From assembly GCA_014904845.1 (NCBI GenBank), contig MU119606.1, positions 1 through 39,081 of the forward strand: DNA of 39,081 nt. The letters are read 5' to 3'. Positions within the stretch are counted from its first letter, which is position 1. Every line of letters starts with the position of its first letter. This DNA comes from Acephala macrosclerotiorum. Its lineage: Eukaryota > Ascomycota > Leotiomycetes > Helotiales > Mollisiaceae. The notes beneath the pieces are model-generated. The model worked only from the letters and a program-made list of their open reading frames with translations. It searched no databases and was not told where the DNA came from. Positions 21,374-31,121 of this stretch are shown here, piece after piece. The translations under genes were made by a program, and so were the position numbers.

Positions 21374-22825
21374 TCATCTACTATTACTAGATCTCGAAGA
21401 ACCATGCCCTGATGAGCGGTGCATGCGCTGACTCAGACCGGGAAATCCTGGAGGATCCCAAAGACCCCTAGCCATGACCGGCATCTCCTCATTACCCCTC
21501 GAATCATACCTCGACTGCCCTCTCGAGCTTCCCCGTCTCTCTGCCATCTTCGGATACCCATTATCCCTTAACCACTTCTTCCCCCTCTCATCCGTCTCCC
21601 CAATATACTCCGTCGCAGCCCCCGGTCTCCGCTCCAGTCCCGCATACCAAAGCAACCCCTCCGTTTTCTCATTACTAGCATAATACGGTCCCCATCTCTC
21701 TTCTTCCAAATCTCCCCCAATTAAAAACACCCCTCCTTTTCCCTCCGCCAAAATCTCATCCGTAATCAAATGATGCTCACCGTTACAATGATACCCTTTA
21801 TCAATCCTCTTCCAAGTGAAAGCATCTGGACATGCAACTGTGAGTTTCAAATGATTCATAGCCCATTTCTCTTGTTCTTTTCGCTCATCCAGCGACAAAG
21901 TGTTGATCATCGTTTGGCGGGCACCCATTTCTGCGTCTCGGGCGTTTTTGAAGATGGATTTTACGGCGGTAGGGGCGCGCGACCTTGCGGAGGGAGCCTT
22001 GGTGATGGCGGGGTAGGTGGCGGGTATCATGCTGTGGTTTTCGTATTGGGTTAGGCCTATCATGCCGGGTTTTGAGTTCTCCTTTGATGCGGATTTTTGA
22101 GGTTTGGGAGTCTGCGCTGATTGAGAAGAGCTTTGCTTAGATTGAAATTTTTGGGAGGCTGAGGTTGGAGGGGGTACAGCACTTGCAGCTCGAACACTCT
22201 CAGATTTCGACCTTTCCGGCTTTCGAGAGCCTTCAGAGGGTGGAGGACTTGGACTTGGAGGAGGTCTGATACTTGGAACTCGATCCTTCGTCGTAGATTT
22301 AGCGCTTTGTGAGATTGAAACTCTCGAAAACATCTTCGCAGTCTTACTCTTGAGACTTTCGAATCCCGTTTTCATGATCATGCCCTCGACCAAGGTGCGG
22401 TTCATGTTTCCAATTTGGTTGCGTTCCAGTTCACTGCGGACTCCAATAGACTCCCCTGTCTTGGGCTCCTCTGGTATCTCGCTCAAGTGGTCGTGATCCG
22501 GGCGTGCTTTGTCTTTGGTTTCTGAGCGGTGCGATTGTGGTGGAACTTGAGATGATTTGCTGTGACGACTAGTGGATCGATAAGAGTTCGACTTCTGATG
22601 GATCTTTCCTGGTTCCAGGCCCATAGAACCTTGGTTCGGTTGGGATCTGTCCTTGCTGTTAGCATCTTGTGACTGGGTAGTAGAGCGTGAAGAGGTTCGG
22701 CGAGAAGTCTCCCTCCTTGATCCGGGTGGTGGTGGCGACTCGCTTGGAGGAGAAGACTGATTATGTTTCTTGGAAGCTTTATTTTCTGAGCTCATATCCC
22801 CTATTGCTTCTTCGATTGTGTCCAC
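21374..22825 (-). CDS. Unrecognised Ser-rich protein, family member 1
   Basis: An intronless 483-residue protein. Residues 1-290 are low-complexity, rich in Ser, Pro, Lys and Arg and probably disordered. From about 297 there is a folded-looking segment: DAEMGARQ, LDERKEQEKWA, ACPDAFTWKR, then GYHCNGEHHLITDE (344-357), EGKGG (361-365) and WGPYY (378-382). A basic tail with SRG motifs ends it. The same order of motifs appears in two other minus-strand loci in this window (25318-27052 and 27823-28978), so this is a local gene family. I do not recognise the domain; the conserved Cys, His and Gly do not match a known catalytic set. No signal peptide or membrane segment. This is the only one of the three copies that looks intact. 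Confidence 0.7.
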   Translation of the reverse strand: MDTIEEAIGDMSSENKASKKHNQSSPPSESPPPPGSRRETSRRTSSRSTTQSQDANSKDRSQPNQGSMGLEPGKIHQKSNSYRSTSRHSKSSQVPPQSHRSETKDKARPDHDHLSEIPEEPKTGESIGVRSELERNQIGNMNRTLVEGMIMKTGFESLKSKTAKMFSRVSISQSAKSTTKDRVPSIRPPPSPSPPPSEGSRKPERSKSESVRAASAVPPPTSASQKFQSKQSSSQSAQTPKPQKSASKENSKPGMIGLTQYENHSMIPATYPAITKAPSARSRAPTAVKSIFKNARDAEMGARQTMINTLSLDERKEQEKWAMNHLKLTVACPDAFTWKRIDKGYHCNGEHHLITDEILAEGKGGVFLIGGDLEEERWGPYYASNEKTEGLLWYAGLERRPGAATEYIGETDERGKKWLRDNGYPKMAERRGSSRGQSRYDSRGNEEMPVMARGLWDPPGFPGLSQRMHRSSGHGSSRSSNSR

Positions 22826-23540
22826 TTGAGAAGTTATCTTGTTGTCTTTTGATAAGGTTCGGTCTTCCCCTTGGCAATTGTTGTGGAGGTGGGGTGTTTG
22901 GGAACAAGTCGTCGCAGACTCATAGTGGAGCTCAGAACAAGTAGGATTATATAAGTTAATACGACCAAAGTATGAATAAGTTTGAATGCTATGCAGCCAT
23001 AAATACTTGAATCAAGCCGATGATTAACGAAGGGATCGAGACATTTGGTCATGCAAAGTGAATCAGCCACGCAGATTTTAGCAGGAATAGGAGGTTGAAC
23101 TCAAGTCTCCATCAATTACTGTTACATACGTAGCAGGCAATGCTCTGTTTAGTTTTCATACCGCGCTTCTTCAATTACGGGAAGCGAGCGTCTACAGTTG
23201 TATGCAACCCGGAAACTCGAAACTGGTCCCTGAGCTAAGCGAGGTACCCCTTGATCATATGCTGGCAACCCACTCGTGTGGCATCCAACCATGTGTTATA
23301 GACATCACACAACTTTGCCTAAACTCTACCGGAGGTTCAATCCTGTTACGCTTACCAAGCCAGACAAATGACCAAGGGGGCACATGACTAGACACCAATC
23401 CGAGTGTGCACTACCGCTTCTGGTCAAACCTCGCGCTATCCCAATCAGCCGCGATGTCAAAAATCCCACGATGGATACGAAACAACACGAGGATGAATAA
23501 CGCTGATAATATTGAGAGCCACCTCCAGGAAGGCTGCCAT
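22826..23540. other. Intergenic, no intact gene
   Basis: Promoter side of family member 1 and upstream part of the decayed gene at 23541. A short plus-strand frame (23406-23540) runs straight into the pseudogene and could be its lost 5' part, but I cannot define a start. Confidence 0.35.
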
Positions 23541-24030
23541 ATGACGTGGGGCTTTGTCATATATCGCTGCACTTACGATAGTGACGACATTGGAACAAGT
23601 TCCTAGAGTATCTCCGGCGCCACATCAAGCAAGCCCTAAAGGTGTACCATGGGCTAGATCCGATGGATAGCCTAAGTCTCACTATCATCGAAGATTGATC
23701 TGCCCTCGACGGCGCCAGCACATCCTGCGTCCGCCAATATTTCAAGTATCGGGCCACCAAAGCGACAGAATTGGAGCAAGGCGAAGGTACGGAACTGGAA
23801 TTTTCCCAGCGTTACAGATATTCCATATAGGTGGACGATGTAGCTCTTGAGTCTATCTTGGGCTACGAAAGTCGCAATAATTCCAATATTGGGTTCGCCA
23901 ATCTCATAAAGAAAGACTGGGAGCCCCTCGAACCGAGTCTGGAGAGTTGAGTGAAGAATCCATCGAAGGCTGTACGCTACATGACGTAGGTTGAAAGATG
24001 ATCTCTGACACAAGCGTTATGGCGGATGAG
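23541..24030 (+). pseudogene. Decayed fungal gene with multiple nonsense codons
   Basis: The frame opens MTWGFVIYRCTYDSDD, then shifts by one base near 23585. It continues as HWNKFLEYLRRHIKQAL, GLDPMDSLSLTIIED and DGASTSCVRQYFKYRA. It goes on through RYRYSI, VDDVALESILGY, and GFANLIKKDWEPL. This order resembles a recurrent uncharacterised fungal protein type that I know only by pattern. In the second frame, stops lie at 23696 (TGA), 23828 (TAG), 23948 (TGA), 23987 (TAG) and 23999 (TGA). Several of these are one C-to-T or G-to-A step from a sense codon (CGA, CAG, TGG), as RIP would produce. A 113-residue open frame on the opposite strand (23672-24013) is its shadow. Confidence 0.55.
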
Positions 24031-24298
24031 TATTACCAGTTGCGAGAAGCAGGCAACCGGTACACGGAGTATTGGCGCCCTCAAGTGATCCATGGTCAAG
24101 CCAGGGGGTGGGGAAATTGAAATACTTAGATGAGCGAGTTAACTGGAGCATCTTGAATTTGTATTAGTGTTCTTAGTGTCAGCTCGTTGCAGATGTGGCG
24201 TGTCTTACTCGGAGATGTGGAATGAGATGTTATGCCTTTGACGATAGTTAAAGGTTTCCTACTAGGGAAAAAAAAGTCTACGTAGAGTTTACGTAATA

Positions 24299-24333
24299 AA
24301 ACGTGATATTTTTGAAAATTTTATATCACGTTT
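24299..24333. repeat. Perfect 11-bp inverted repeat
   Basis: AAACGTGATAT (24299-24309) and ATATCACGTTT (24323-24333) are exact reverse complements around a 13-nt T/A-rich loop. It is intergenic, in a region without genes, and could be the end or centre of an old mobile element. Confidence 0.6.
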
Positions 24334-24477
24334 CTGCGCTAAGGTTTTGCCAAGAAACGCCAAGATGTGTCGCTTTTGGCACTTAGCGCTCTCGTAGTTT
24401 AGAGCTCTTTATAAAGCTCCCCGTAAAGCAGTTCCAGCCCCACGTAGGGGGGGTTGTAGAGGGGGAACGCCCCTACT

Positions 24478-24498
24478 CGCGCCGGCGGAGCCGGTGCG
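24478..24498. repeat. GC-rich 9-bp hairpin
   Basis: CGCGCCGGC (24478-24486) pairs with GCCGGTGCG (24490-24498), with one G-T pair and a GGA loop. It stands out because the surroundings are AT-leaning. Function unknown. Confidence 0.5.
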
Positions 24499-24593
24499 AT
24501 TATTTCAAAGTTCAAGTCGTCAAAGGCAGGGCATGGCGCGAGGTACGAGGGACATCCCACTATTAGTAATGTACTGGTACGTACTAAGCTATA

Positions 24594-25018
24594 TGTTCCC
24601 GTGATTTGCTGTTTTTACACCAAAACTCGCTTTATTCTACGCTGCGCATTACAATAACTACCTTTTAAAAACGTACAAAAATTAAAATCCCAAGTATTTC
24701 GAACAATTCTAATTAAATTGCTTCCTCGAATTATATTTTATTTAATGTTTTAATAGAGAAGTAGAGTGTTAAACTTAGAGGATGCAATATTTAAGCAATT
24801 TTATTAGCGAATTGTATTATTTTATTTAATCCCCTTATTACTAGCTCAAAATTTACCGAGAAACTACTCGCCACTTTATTAAAAATCGAAAGAAATATGC
24901 GCAATGCTCTAATTAAAAGATCTCACGACTCAAATATTTAGTAATTAAGTGGAGATGTGGGCAAACTTTGAAGTGTTACTTGTAACTTTTGGTGGTAAAA
25001 CAGCAAATCACGGGAACT
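24594..25018. mobile_element. 425-bp inverted-repeat element (MITE-like), TA-flanked
   Basis: The left end reads TGTTCCCGTGATTTGCTG then TTTTTACACCAAAA. The right end in reverse complement reads AGTTCCCGTGATTTGCTG then TTTTACCACCAAAA. TA lies directly outside both ends (24592-24593 and 25019-25020). The interior is AT-rich and non-coding. Repeat sequence differs from the elements at 20815 and 25621, so it is a separate family. Confidence 0.68.
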
Positions 25019-25317
25019 TAAGCGAGGTGACTGTAGGGTAACGTTGTACTTTCAAGTACTCTCAAGCTCTTAAATTTCTGAGTTTGCTCCTATCATTGCT
25101 GTAATGTCAAGCGCCGTGCCACGATGCTCAATAGGCTGTGAACCGCGGAGCCAAGTATAGGCTCGAGAAAGGGTAGATTGAGTCTTTCATTTATTCCTAG
25201 AGACTCTCTGCTAAAGCAACGATGGAATAATATATCTCTGAATTTCTGGTCTTGGGGAGGATAACGTGATCATGACACTTTCTGATAATTGATAGCCAAT
25301 TTCTAAGAACAGATGGG

Positions 25318-27052
25318 TTAAGAGAGGAGAAATGTTCCAACAGTGCTAGGATATGTGTGGCCTATCGGTGGAATGTTGTTCGAATCTTCGCCAGGTCTCA
25401 GAATCTGATATGCCAAATAGCTCATCCATTCTCGAACCGATGGTTTCTCTTCAGGCTCTTTTGCACCATCAGCTGTTTGGAACCACCTCGGAATCCGCGG
25501 ATTTCTTGGTTCAGGTCCGTGGTAGAAGAAAATACCAGGAAACTCCAAATCGCTTTTATAGTATGGTCCCCAGCAGACTGTAAAGTCTCCTTTTTTTCTA
25601 TTAAAACCTCCGACAATATAAGAGTTTGGAGCATTACTGATGGCCCTATTTTTTAAGCGAACCCCACCAAAAACACCCCCAACTCACCTACTTTACCCAC
25701 GAATAACTCAGTAACCACACTATTAATTAAAATTCTTAAAATCCTATGTTAAGGTTTTTTGAATGTAGATTCTAAAATTAAAAGTGAAAAAAATTTAAAA
25801 AATTTATTTTGTGGTGTTATAGGCAGTTGAATTTAGCGAGTTTTGCGGGGAACCAGTCCCTAGGCAAAATCTATAGTATAGGAGACCCTTTAATGGACAG
25901 TAGCTCTGCTTTGAACATTAATAACGCCCTCAATCTTGCAAGTCAAACGCTCTGTATAGCACCTAAAGTCATTAGAGTTTTAATTGAATTTATTCTTAAT
26001 ATTGTCTGCTGCTTCTTATTGTCGAGCTCGCTTAGCTTATTAGACTACATTTTGCCCTCTTTTCAAGCGGCTAACACTCACTCAAATTAAATGCTACCAA
26101 CTTTTTGCTGCGGTATAAATTAATCTATAAATCGAGTTCTATTAGAATATCTATTTATTTTTTAAATTACTTATTGCGTTGTGATTTTGCATGGCTTTGA
26201 AGTTGGATTAAACTGTCGATTTTGGTGGGGTTCGCTTAAAAAATAAGGCCATCAGTAATGCTCTAAACTCTTACATTCCAGACTTGCCTTCTTTTAGCTG
26301 TTCATCGGTTATTAGTAGTTGGCCAGTCTTATTGTGATATCTTGTTACGTTCCTTATCCACTTGTCGAAGTTACTTAGAACAGGCACTATTTCTTTGAGT
26401 TCCTTTTGCGCTCAGTCTTCTTGTTCCCTTCTTTGTGAGCTGGTCATAGTCCTGAACTTGGATTGTCGGCGTGCCATCTCCTCGTCCTTTTTGCCTTTCA
26501 AGTTGCTTTTCACACTCTTGGGCGCACCTGACCTTAGAGTCATGCTCATATACGGTGATGGCGTACTTGAATGGGAACTTGAGCCGTGCAGAAGGTTACT
26601 TCCTTGAAGTTTCATTTTCTCTCTCGAAGACTGTTGGCTAGTTGACTTATTATTGAGAGCTGACGATCCCGGTTTTTTGGTGCTGCTAGAGCTCGTTGTA
26701 TGGCGAGACTGAGAATTGTGATGACTGGGTGACTTCTTTTGGGACCCCTTCTGCTGACCTGAGGTATGCTTCAAGAACCCGGCTGAGATATTTGTTGGGG
26801 TTGGGATGAAGATAGTCGATGAGAACCTTCTAGCCGTCGAGACGAACGGCCAACTGACTCTTTTCTTTGCGTGCCTGCCCGCTGACTTGAATGAAGCCTT
26901 GAAGGACCTTCGTTTAATAGTCGTAGATGAGAGCCCTCTTTTGCTCTTGGTACGGGAGTTTCCGGATCCTTTTCTCCGAGTTTCTTCTTCGCAGCCCCAC
27001 TCGACTCGCTAGGAACTAAGTCGGTGGCGGAAGGCGCTTTTTCTTTTACCAT
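25318..27052 (-). pseudogene. Family member 2, disrupted by element insertion
   Basis: Reading leftward from ATG 27052, the frame starts MVKEKAPSATDLV and is Ser/Lys-rich. It ends at TGA 26773-26771 and resumes one frame over (GQQKGSQKKS). After KKDEEMARRQ and QRREQED comes an in-frame TGA where member 1 has Trp (KEQEKWA), a single G-to-A change. The frame then runs to LLITDEQLKEGKSGM, where the 651-bp element at 25621-26271 is inserted. Beyond it the frame reads VGGFNRKKGDF, WGPYYKSDLEF and a tail ending at 25318. Removing the element and one TA rejoins GMYIVGGF in frame, lining up with GGVFLIGG of member 1. The gene is therefore a true homologue with at least three independent lesions. Confidence 0.75.
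25621..26271. mobile_element. 651-bp DNA element with 52-bp terminal inverted repeats
   Basis: The terminal repeats start AGAGTTTGGAGCATTACTGA on the left and AGAGTTTAGAGCATTACTGA in reverse complement on the right. They stay matched for 52 bases, through TTAAGCGAACCCCACCAAAA, with only two differences, both transitions (G/A and C/T). TA flanks each side (25619-25620 and 26272-26273). The interior is AT-rich with no transposase frame, so it is a non-autonomous Tc1/mariner/pogo-like element. The near-identity of its ends suggests it inserted later than the other two elements in the window. It interrupts family member 2. Confidence 0.87.
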
Positions 27053-27822
27053 GATGTGAAATGAACGAATTCTTCTTCGGTAATACAAAACAGGAACATT
27101 TTCGTATTTATGTTGGTGACGATGAATCATGAAGGGGTTGCGCATCAGTACGTATCATAGGCGCGAATCATGGGTCGTAAGCGGACGCTTTGTTGTAATG
27201 CGTGAATGTTGAATTTCTAGCAGCACACCTTGTATGGGCAACAAGGAAAACCTCTCGTATAGACTTTGGGGTTGTTTATGGCATTTTACAGCAAGCAATG
27301 ATGAGACTTCGTGGGCGGAAGGCTGCGGTGAAGCGAGGTGAAGCGAGAGGAGAAAGGGGATAGAGTCACATGCGACGTGCCTGTCGGCTGGGTTTCTACC
27401 ATGCAATGATTTTAAGATAGCTTTTCACTATAAGGATGCTATACAATCCCATAGACTTGCAAAAGAAACATTTAGCATTCTATAATGATGTATAAGAGTC
27501 GCTGCTTCTGAAAGACGAAAATTCCACAAGCACCTAACCGAGACTTTCACTACAAAATGTACGTTGCCACACCATAAATGTGAAAAGCCTCGTTGATTTC
27601 ATCTAAAGCTACAGTCTTCAAAAGCATCCCAGCCCACCACGACCTCGCCCCTCCCCTTCAACTATTTAAGTTTGCCGCCTCCAGGTAAGCGCCCATCGAG
27701 TTCCCCTAGTCCACCTAGTCCACCTAGTCCACCTAGTCCACCGAAAGATGGGTCAGCAGTGGAAGTGCATTTGCTATTTCCGTCTTGTCTAGGCACATGC
27801 TAGAATAGCTGTCATCCCCATT
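27053..27822. other. Intergenic between family members 2 and 3
   Basis: No gene recognised. It should contain the promoter of member 2 (right-to-left) and the 3' end of member 3, and includes the 9-bp tandem repeat at 27705-27742. Confidence 0.4.
27705..27742. repeat. Tandem repeat, 9-bp unit
   Basis: Four perfect copies of CCTAGTCCA followed by CC. It lies about 80 bases beyond the stop of family member 3, probably in its 3' untranslated region. Confidence 0.9.
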
Positions 27823-28978
27823 TTACATCACAAGCCCTCTCTCCTTACGAGTTTTTTCAAATTCCTCCAAGGTTATTTCGCCTAAGCCACATTTGATCTT
27901 TCCATGAAGAACTTCAAACCAGACTTTTTCGTTGTTGGGAGCTACCGCCCAAGTGAAAGCGTCAGGTACGTAATCCTGCTTTGGGAGTTCACCACCGTAC
28001 TTAAAAAGACCACTTTTTCCTGCCCCTGAATCCCAGTAGTAGGGCCCAAAAAATACCGAGGAGTTCATGCTCGAAAACGCTACTCCTCCTTTGCCTTCGA
28101 CCAACATTTCGTCCGTGATAAGATGACCCTTGCCACTGCAAATATATCCCCCTTTCACTCTTGACCACTCGAGATCAGAAGGGCAAGCCCCCCCTCGCAT
28201 GAATCTGTTTCTGGGCCCATTTTTCTTGCTCTGCACGTTCCTGTGGAGGCAATGATTCAATTTTGGCTTGACGCTTCGCCATCTCCTTATCCTCAGAAGT
28301 TTTTAGAGTGGACTTGGCAAAGGATGGAACGACCGACTTCACAGATCCGGAAACAGACTGCATGTTTGTCGGCTGCTTAGACCCAGAAACGGAGGCATAT
28401 TTACTAGCAGCTTGGCTTCCAGAGACCGAAGTATACTTGCTAGGAGCTTGAATTCCCGTCTGGCTCTTGTATTTTAATCTTTCACTCGTGTCGATTTGCC
28501 TTTTAGGTTCCATTTTAGTGGATGAACTCGATTTGATTGGTGGCTTCGTAGCAGGGTTCTCAGTTGGCTTTGTGGAAACCTTTGAAGCAGTTTTCCTAGC
28601 AGATTTTGTGGTTGAAGAAGATCTAGACACCGAAGGATGTGCCGCTGTCTTTTGTGGCCCGGCCGCACTAGTATTCTTGGCTGTGGATTGAGAAGTGACA
28701 GAGCTTTTAAAGGTCATCTTCTTTTCAGGTTTGGTGGCGCTAGTAGACTGGACCGAGGATTGAGAACTTCTGGCCTTTTGCGTCGCTGTGGTCTTCTCTC
28801 GGCTTGTGGGCTCATCGCGCTTCGAAAGATACAATAGTGTCGGGGCATCGGATGTTCTAGATGATGGTTTTTGGGAGACACTTCGACTTGCTGAGGTCTT
28901 CTTCAGGATTGACTTGGGCTTAAAATCATCTTTCTTTTCCTTCTTGTCGTCCTTCTTGTTATCTTTTTTGTCGACCAT
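27823..28978 (-). pseudogene. Family member 3, frameshifted at a homopolymer
   Basis: ATG at 28978 opens a Lys/Ser/Thr-rich frame (MVDKKDNKKDDKKEKKDD). It includes imperfect internal repeats of the type SKYTSVSGSQAA / SKYASVSGSKQP. Near the middle, KEMAKRQ and QERAEQEKWAQKQ match members 1 and 2. The frame then crosses seven consecutive C on the plus strand (28188-28194) and terminates a few codons later. With one base fewer it would continue as ACPSDLEWSR, GYICSGKGHLITDE, EGKGG and FGPYY, down to the stop at 27823. No intron fits here. Either the gene is newly broken, the base count is an assembly error, or the two frames are joined at the homopolymer. If joined it would be about 384 aa. Function unknown. 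Confidence 0.68.
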
Positions 28979-29713
28979 CGTGCTTGCTGTTTCTTACTTA
29001 AATGGTATGGAGGATAAGATGAGAGGAGCTCTGAGATCTTGAAGAAGTTGTGTACTAAGAATTTAAAAGACGAAACGCATGAGAAAAGAAATATTATATA
29101 TGGCGAATCAGCAGCTTGAATCAAACGTGGACTAGCGGAGTGTTTGTGAATACAAAAATCGTACTATTGAGATTAGGCCGATAATCGGAAAACCATTTTA
29201 AGAAAAGGTAAAACAATAACGATTTTCGAATTAATAATAAATTAAAAGTTTTTTTATTTGTATTATCGAGAAAATTGAAAATATAAAAGTTTTTAATATT
29301 ATAAAATATTATTACGAATAAATTATAAATTTTTATAAAATAAATATAAATATAAAATTCAAATTTAATTATTCAATATATAACTTTGTTTATTTTTAAA
29401 ACCTTAAATAAAATTAGTAATAATTTTATTAGTATTATTCAAAGTGATTATTAATCTTCTTCTAATAAGACTCACAGTCTCGAATAGTTCCTTCTCTACT
29501 TAGACAATTATAAATATATGGAATTATAGTTCGATTAATAAATCGAGCAAAGAAGCTTTGCCAGTCATATCATTCGCCAATGTAGCTTGGGACATTGCCC
29601 AAACTTCATCCGAAGATTCGAACAAATTGCCATGAGAAAGTGGGATTTTCTCTTTCAAATGCTATTTATGCCTCAAGCCCTTCCGCTACAGCGGTGATCT
29701 TTCACGACATCAG
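28979..29713. other. Intergenic with AT-rich patch
   Basis: The promoter side of family member 3 is followed by an AT-extreme patch at about 29180-29450 resembling the end blocks. No gene recognised. Confidence 0.5.
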
Positions 29714-31121
29714 ATGTCCCATGCCAATCACAGCAACTCGGAAACTGAAGACAAATATTCCAGTTTCGAATCCAACTCCAACTATTTGTCTTCTACATCA
29801 GACTCAATATTAGATAAGGGCAAAGCTCCAATGGATACTTCTCATCCAAAGCTTCAAGACTTGGATGAAAGACCTGAGCAATGCCAGAGAAGGCCGCACC
29901 GATTGTATCGCCAGACGCTTCAGTTGGATCTGATATGATTTCATCGTTCTCAGATGTGGATACTGATTGGGGAGAGGATGAAATAACGGATACTCTCCAA
30001 GATATCAATATTTCAGACTCTGGGGCTGATGGCATTAGTACTCCACAGAACGAGGGACACCCACACTTGATAGGTTCAATACTATCTCCGATCAAGCAGC
30101 TTCTGGTAAATTGTCTTATGAATGAGTTCTGGGTTATTTTCAATCGGGAATTTGGCGCACGATGGCAAGTTCCGACTCAAAGCATAGAGCATGGGTTCAG
30201 CTGATCATGGATCTTATAGTCATGATTATCAAGACCAAAATCTAGCACCCTGTGGTACGGAAAACGGAACATCATCTGCTTTATTTTTAGGTCCCAACAC
30301 TAGATCTGAACCCCAACATTCCGGAGAGCAGTCAACCAACAAGGGAAAGGGAAAGCAGAAGCGAGCAGACCAAGATGACAGGGACCAGGATGGCAGAAAG
30401 GAAAGAGATCCTAAACGACTTGGAACGCTCCTATCACCGCCTCGAGGCCGAGAGGGTAGTAGCAAATTTGCATGCCCCTATAGGAAACACAATCCTCGAA
30501 AATGCTGCGTCCTCGGCTGGCGTTCTATGTGCGCTGACGCCTCTAGAGACAGTCGTGAGAGTGAAGTGTGTTCCCACCATTCACAAAATGAGAGATGTTA
30601 ATGGAATGTAGGGACCACTTATACAGATTCCATCGCATCTTCCCATGTCAATGATGTAAACAACTTTCGGCATCAAGGCGAGGTGAACGATCATCTTAAC
30701 CAGCCTGTGCCATGCGAACAGCAGGACATAGAGCTGGACGGACTTACTAGTGACGTTGTTGAACGTTCGCGAAGCAAGAAAAACGCCCATAGAAACCAAT
30801 CAGAGGAAGAAAGATGGCGAGATATATACCAGATACTCTTCCCCAATGAAGAGATACCTAGCCCTTGTAAGTCACAACTCTACCTCTCATTCGGAGCAGT
30901 ATTCAACATCTCGTACGCATGACTCCAACTGTATTTTCAAATATATCACACATTCATATGTTGTACCTAGTTTCAGAATGCTGATACAAAACTTAAATTT
31001 TGAAGCCGTCCGAGAAGACTTAATCCAATTACCAGAGCCTAGGGACTTGACAGATTACGAAGAGTATTGTCGACGTGAATTACTACGGCTTTTTCAAACT
31101 GTTTTAAAACAAGTAATATAA
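29714..31121 (+). pseudogene. Decayed C2H2-type fungal zinc-finger gene
   Basis: Protein-like segments in order occupy different frames. First are a Ser-rich start (MSHANHSNSETEDKYSSF) and an acidic part (ISSFSDVDTDWGEDEITD) with QLLVNCLMNEFWVIFNREFG. Then come KFACPYRKHNPRK, CALTPLETVVRVK and DHLYRFHRIFPCQ-stop-CKQL. HLNQPVPCEQQ, NQSEEERWRDIYQILFPNEE and FEAVREDLIQLPEP follow. The order of CPYRKHNP, an RVKxHL-RxH segment, CxxC and WRDIYxILFP fits a common fungal C2H2-related family known to me by pattern. At least three frame changes and an internal TGA break it. A GT-AG intron (donor GTAAGT near 30869) may precede the last segment. It ends where the large AT-rich block begins. Confidence 0.6.

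Noticed and set aside
23672..24013. 113-residue open frame on the minus strand
   Set aside because: It is the shadow of the plus-strand pseudogene, which has the recognisable protein pattern.
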